NCBI GenBank assembly: GCA_023548195.1 | Contig: JAJHZJ010000808.1 | Location: 2,275,182-2,339,181 of the forward strand | From: Bettongia penicillata ogilbyi | Lineage: Eukaryota > Chordata > Mammalia > Diprotodontia > Potoroidae | Length of the DNA: 64,000 nt | Direction: 5' to 3' | Part shown: positions 58,905 through 64,000 of the stretch, piece after piece | How positions within the stretch are numbered: the stretch's first letter is position 1 | Layout: every line of letters begins with the position of its first letter | Program-made: the position numbers and the translations under genes | The notes under the pieces: generated by a model | Databases searched by the model: none | Told to the model about the DNA's origin: nothing | What the model saw: the letters and a program-made list of their open reading frames with translations, nothing else

Positions 58905-60440
58905 ATGACTCCTGTCCATAAGGCACTATGTGAGGTGCTGTGGTATGTAGACAAAAACTAAATAGTTCCTGCCCCGAATGATGAAATGGAGGGAAAGGAA
59001 GGGAATGTAATAGGCATATAGCAAAGGGTTGGGATAAGGACAGGGAGGGAACCTGCTTCAGGAGTCAGAATCTGGAGTCAAATTTGAACACTGATAATCA
59101 CTACCTGTATGACCTTTGCAAGTCACTTAACCTTCCTAGACCTCAATTTCCTTACCTGTAAAATGAAGGGATTATACTAAGTTGACCTCTGAAGTCTCTT
59201 CCAATTTTTTCTGCTTGATCCAATGATCCTAAACATAAGATAGGAAGTGATAGGGGCAAAGAAAAGATCCTGACAAAGTGCACTAAGTGGAAGAAGGTAC
59301 TTTCATCTGGGGTTCAAAGAAGGCTATACAGGTAGGTGGTACCTTCAGCTGAAACTTGAAAGAAGTAAAAAATGGTTGCATTCTAGGTGTAGAAAATGGT
59401 CCGTGTGAATGTGCCAGTGGAGGATGGTGCATTCAAAAAAGTATGTTACAAATGGGTAGTTTGCTTGGAACATGGAGTGTATTAAGAGAAATAATATGAA
59501 ATAAGGCTGTAAAAGAGGACTGAAGCCCGACTGTGGAGGGCATTAAATGAAGTCAGTATTTTACTTTAGAGCCAATAGGGAGCCACTAAATGTTTCTAGC
59601 CCATTAGTGATACGGTCAGACCTGTGCTTCAGGAAGATTATTTTGACAGCTTTGTGGATAGTGGATTACAGAGAAGACAGGGTGGAGAAAGAGACTATTA
59701 ATATAGTTCAGGTGACAGGTGACAAGAACATGAACTAGGCTTGTAGAATTAAAATTGGCAAACTTTGGTAACTGATACGGGGAATAAGAGGAAGAGAAAA
59801 GACTAAGAAAACTTTGAAGTTACAAGTTTGGGTGATTGAGAAGATGTCGATGCCATTGACAGGAAAAAGAAAGTTTGTGTATGGTGTAGGCTTGGGGAGA
59901 AAGATTAAAAGTTCTGCCTGGGACACAATGAGTTTGCATTTCTGGCAGGTCTTCCAAGCTCAAAGGCCCAGTAGATAACCATGGGACCAAGAGTCCAGGA
60001 GAAAGATTTTGGGCAGTATAGTAGATTTAACAATCTTCTCTGTAGAGATGATAATTGAACCCAATGGGAATAAAGAAAACCAAAAGAAAGAGTGTAAAGA
60101 GAAAAGAAGAGGCCTAGGGTAGATTCTTGGAGAATACCCACATTTAGTGGGCAGGAGTCAGATGATAAACTAGCAAAGGAGACTGAGAAAGACTGGGCAT
60201 ATGGGTGGGAGGAGAATAAGGAGGGAGCAACAGCATTAAAGGCAAAAAAGGAGAGAGTATCCAGAAGGAGGGTGATGTTTAGCAATAGTGAAGACTGCAG
60301 ATAGAACAAGAGGATAAGGACTAAGGAAAGACCATTGGAATTAGTGGTGAAGAAACCACAGATAACCTTTGAAAGAGTGCTTGGTCAGAAGCCACATTGT
60401 AAGAGACTGGGGAGTGAGCAGGTAGAAGGAAGAAAGGTAA
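58905..60440 (-). mobile_element. L2 LINE, 3' half, interrupted by a MIR
   Basis: The tail end is at 58905-59035 (AAGGCACTATGTGAGGTGCT). The body is at 59240-60440: GGAGCCACTAAATGTTTCTA, ACGGTCAGACCTGTGCTTCA, GAAGATTATTTTGACAGCTT and GTGACAGGTGACAAGAACAT. A 134-codon minus frame (60309-59905) keeps the block around GILQESTLGLFFSLYTL, the mutated 'GvpQGSvLGPLLFllY' stretch of L2 reverse transcriptase. Confidence 0.8.
59045..59238 (+). repeat. MIR-like SINE inserted in L2
   Basis: GAATCTGGAGTCAAATTTGA, TTACCTGTAAAATGAAGGGA and GACCTCTGAAGTCTCTTCC. Confidence 0.75.
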
Positions 60441-60789
60441 TGAATACAGACTATTTCTACGAGTTAAGTAGGGAAAGAGAGCTGAGATATTATTGGGTGA
60501 TAGCTTTAGGAAATTGTAAAATCAAGGAAAAATAATTTTTTTTAAGGACAGGAGAGATCTGTGTTTATTTTGGGGCAGCCAGGAAAGAGCTGATAACTAG
60601 AGATTAAAGATAAGAGGTAGACAAAATGATATAGAGAAGAGGTACACAACCCCTGAAGGAGACAGGAAGGATTAGGACCAGATTCAAGGAGAAGTGCTAG
60701 ACTTGGCAAGAACTAGCACCTCATCCTCTGAAACTGTAGAAAAGGGAAAAATATAGTGAAGTGATATGTCTTTATCTAATTTCCTATAG
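60441..60789. other. No recognised feature
   Basis: No repeat or coding signal recognised. Confidence 0.4.
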
Positions 60790-61015
60790 CGATTTTTTTT
60801 TTCAAAGTCCCCTCTATTCCTTTAACTCCCATATTTACTGAAGATGGTCTATCCTACTTCATAGCTGTATATCCAGGTTCTCTCAACATCCCTTCTCCAT
60901 ACATAAAAACTCACCAATGACATCTTCACCCATTTTCTTCTCCTTCCTTTCAGACTTATAAGATGTTCCTTCTCCAAGCCAAGGGCTAATCGCTCTACCT
61001 GTATTGTTTTGGGGT
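60790..61015 (+). mobile_element. L2 LINE ORF2, upstream piece
   Basis: TACTGAAGATGGTCTATCCT, CAATGACATCTTCACCCATT and GCCAAGGGCTAATCGCTCTA match L2 upstream of the copy that starts at 62113. An L1 insertion lies between them. Confidence 0.6.
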
Positions 61016-61179
61016 TTTTTTTTTGGTTCTGTATCTTTAATTTAAATCACTCAGTTCTTTGAACTGGGAAGTATGTATGCAACAGATGTAGTTACAAGCA
61101 TGGGTTAGAGTTTAATAATTGGTAAATCTCATACAATGTGCTTGGCAGTCTAATCAGAATCTTCTCAAACTTTTATTTC

Positions 61180-62112
61180 TTTTTTTTCCCCTCAGACTAT
61201 TTTATTTGTTTTTAGTTTTCAACATTCATTTCTATAAGATTTTGAGTTCTAAATTTTCCCCCTCCCTCCATTCCCTGCTCCCCAAAATGGCATGTAATCT
61301 CATATAGACTAATTATATTAAACATATTTCCACATTACTCATGTGACAAAGAAGAATTAGAACCAAAGGGAAAAAACAAAAGAAAGAAGAAACAAACGAA
61401 AAAAAGAAAATCATATGCTTTGATCTGCATTCAAACTCCATAGTTCTTTCTCTAGATGTGGATAGCATTTTCATGAATATTTTGGAGTAGTCTTAGATCT
61501 TTGTATTGCTGAGAATTAAGAATTAAGTCTATCAAAGTCGGTCATTGCACAATGTTGCTATAACTGTGTACAATGTTGTCCTGGTTCTGCTCACTTCACT
61601 TTGCATCAGTTCACGTGAGTCTTTCTAGATTTTTCTGAAGTCCACCTGCCATCATTTCTTATGAAACAATAGTATTCCATTATATTAATAAATTACAACT
61701 TGTCAGCCATTCCCCCAATTGATGGACATCCACTCAGTTTCCAGTTCTTGGCTAGCACAGAGAAAAGCTGCTATAAATATTTTTGCACATGTGGGTTCTC
61801 TTCCCATTTTTATGATCTCTTTGGAATACAGACTTAGAAGTGGTATTGCTGGGTCAAAGGGTCTGAATAATCTTATAGCCCTTTGGGTATCATTCCAAAT
61901 TGCCCTCCAGAATAGTTGGATCAGTTCACAACTCCACCAACAATGCATTACTCTTCATATTTTCCCACTTCTCCAACATTTATCACTTTCCTATTTTGTC
62001 ATGTTAATCAATCAGATAGGTGTGATGTGGTATCTCAGAGTTGTTTTAATTTGTATTTCTCTAGTCAATAATGATTTTGAGCATTTTCTCATATAACTAT
62101 GGATAGCTTTAA
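61180..62112 (-). mobile_element. L1 ORF2 C-terminus and 3' UTR
   Basis: A minus frame (61948-61703) carries the L1 C-terminal block: LFWRAIWNDTQRAI, then PFDPAIPLLSLYSKEIIK and CAKIFIAAFLCASQ. The 3' UTR reads ATTCATTTCTATAAGATTTT and ATGGCATGTAATCTCATATA on the plus strand and ends at a T-run near 61180. It splits the surrounding L2. Confidence 0.87.
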
Positions 62113-63765
62113 TTTCTTCATCTGAACTCTACATGCATTCTATATCTCATCCCTTCCTTCTTATCCAGAACCATGCTCAATCATCCTCTCTCATGCAGTT
62201 TCAATTACTGCCCTTCCATTATGTTTTTCCCTATCTGCTTACAAACTTGCTCAGCCTTAAATTTTTTTTTTAAATTCTCTTTTGACCCTACTTCCTTTTA
62301 CCAGCAAGCTGCTTGAAAAATTAGTCTACATTTAACGGTGCTTTCTTATCACCGACTCACTCTTCAACCCCTTGTAAGGGGTTGTAATCTGGTCTCTGTC
62401 ACCACTCTTTTGCTGAAACAGTTCTCTCAGAATGATCAACAACCTCTTTTATAATCCCCCAACTATAATGTCTGGGGAGGTGAGGAACTGGTTTTTTTTT
62501 TTCTCTCTTCTCTCTCACTTTTTAACCCCTTACAACCTCATCATTCCACCAAAATTACTCTCTCCAATAGGTGATTCTATCCTCAATCTCTCTGCAGTCT
62601 TTGATACTACTGATAACCCTCTCCTTGAAAATCTCTTCTCTCTAGGTCTTCGGACAGCACTCTACGGCGTTCTCTTCCTACCTATCTGACCTCTCCTCCG
62701 TCTCCTCTGCTGGATCTTGCTGCATATAGATTTCATCAGCTCCCAAGAATTTAATTACCAAATCTACGCTGAAGATTCTTAAATCCACTTGTCCTGCTCT
62801 AATCTCTCGCTCTCATCTCTGCTTTTCAGATATATTGATCTGGATATCCAGTAGACATCTGAAACTTAACGTGTCCCAAACTGAATTCATTATCTTTCCC
62901 CTTAAACCATTCCCCACTCTTCAATTCCCTATCACTATGGAGGGCAACACCATCCTCCCAGTCTCTCAGGCAAACAACCTACGTATCATCCTTAACTGCT
63001 CACTTTCTCTCAGTCTCCATATCCAATTTTTTTTATCCAATTTCACCCTTGCAACAGCTCTTGAAAGGCTTATTCAAGAGATATTCCCCTTCTCTCCTCT
63101 GCCACCACTCTGATATAGGTCCTGATCACCTTCCACCTGGCAGTGGATTGATGATGGTGGAGGTCTACCTACTGCAGGTATCTCCCCATTCTTCATTCAG
63201 TCACCAGAGTGATTTTCCTGAAGTGCAGGTCTGACCAGGTGACCCTCCAAAGTCAATAAACTTTAGTGACTCTCTATTGCAACCAGGATCAAATACAAAA
63301 TCCTTTGTTTGGTATTCAAAGCCCTTTATGACCTAGTTCCCCTCTACCTTTCCAGTCTTCTTACCCCTTTACTCATGGCCATATACTCTTTGAGCCAGTG
63401 ATAGTCCTATGAAGGAGATACTCTATCTCGAAACTCCAGCTTTGCGCATTTCCTCATGCCTGGAATGCACTTCTTCCTCACCTCCACCCACTGCCTTCTC
63501 TGGCTTCCTGTAAGTCCCACCTAAATTTCATTTTCTTGAAGCTTTTCCAGCCCCTCTTCATTCTCATGCCTTCCCTCACTAGTTTATTTCCTATTTATCT
63601 TCTCTCTAGCTTGTTTGTACATATTGGTTTGCTTGTTGTTCTCCACCGTCACCCTACCCACTGCCCCCCATTTCTCAGCCCACTCCACATTTATGCCTTC
63701 TCTCTCAGACTGTCAGCTTTACCTTATTATCCCTCTCACCTGGACACCAGATGTGTAATTTGATA
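62113..63765 (+). mobile_element. L2 LINE ORF2 and start of 3' UTR
   Basis: Broken frames run through GCAAGCTGCTTGAAAAATTA, TCTTTGATACTACTGATAAC (mutated motif A), CCAGTAGACATCTGAAACTT, AGAGTGATTTTCCTGAAGTG and CATGCCTGGAATGCACTTCT. The final TTAATAAATG tail is not present. The text runs into AT-rich sequence at 63765. Confidence 0.85.
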
Positions 63766-63935
63766 TATAATAAAAATATAAACAAATACCATATCAATAA
63801 GATCTGTCCCTAGCTATGGCACCCCTGACATGAACAAAGAAACTCAAGAGGAAGAAAAATGATTTATGTTGTCAAGGAAATGAGTGATTTTTAGAATGTG
63901 TGTCTATTATTAGTGTCTATTAGAGTATGGTTATC

Positions 63936-64000
63936 GGGGACACGTAGGTGGCACAATGGATAAAGCACCAGGCCTGGAATCAGGAAGATGAGTTCCAATC
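63936..64000 (+). repeat. Mar-type SINE head, cut by the window end
   Basis: GGGGACACGTAGGTGGCACA, then AAAGCACCAGGCCTGGAATC and GAGTTCCAATC (B-box). Confidence 0.85.

Noticed and set aside
59905..60309. 134-codon minus ORF
   Set aside because: L2 reverse-transcriptase remnant.

Overview
The window is 64 kb of AT-rich vertebrate genomic DNA that reads as non-coding (intergenic or intronic) sequence. The repeats identify the organism as a marsupial. They include Mar1/WSINE-type tRNA-derived SINEs with the GGGCAGCTAGGTGGC-type head, marsupial-type L1 and HAL1 (ORF1-only half-LINE) elements, a BovB-like RTE LINE, and dense L2/MIR and CR1/L3 relics. The species cannot be fixed from sequence alone. 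I see no intact multi-codon gene. Nearly all long open frames are degraded transposon ORFs, microsatellite artefacts or chance.

Layout. 0-3.7 kb: 3' end of an EIF4A3-like retrocopy (or terminal exon), then two SINEs. 3.7-6.5 kb: full-length HAL1 with 13-bp target-site duplications and a broken ORF1. 6.9-14.2 kb: L2, two complete Mar1 SINEs (one cleanly inserted in an L2), two long CT microsatellites with related flanks, and a CR1/L3 piece. 14-30 kb: mostly unrecognised old sequence with scattered MIR and L2 copies, an L1 tail, and one candidate exon on the minus strand near 22.9 kb. 30.6-30.9 kb: 7SL RNA pseudogene. 31.3 and 34.0 kb: two copies of a ~195-bp hAT-type MITE, each with 8-bp duplications. 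34.3-37.8 kb: minus-strand L1 (5' UTR, ORF1, spacer, start of ORF2) split by a Tigger1-like mariner element at a TA. 38.7-44 kb: minus-strand L2, L1 tails and SINEs. 44.0-46.9 kb: RTE/BovB-like LINE split by a ~1-kb insert that resembles an LTR. 47-51.3 kb: L2, with a 572-bp solo LTR inserted at CATC. 51.3-54.8 kb: decayed retroviral LTR plus pol. 55.8-57.7 kb: second, 5'-truncated HAL1 on the minus strand, head to head with a plus-strand L1 tail. 58.9-63.8 kb: more L2 in both orientations, one copy apparently split by an L1, then a SINE cut by the window end.

The sequence is a layered record of insertions rather than a set of cooperating genes. Several host/insert junctions can be read exactly (Tigger1 in L1, LTR in L2, Mar1 in L2), which gives relative ages. 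No CRISPR array, operon, phage or other undescribed gene system is visible. The open items are the candidate exon near 22.9 kb, a small unexplained ORF at 0.7 kb, and three unexplained duplicated motifs.
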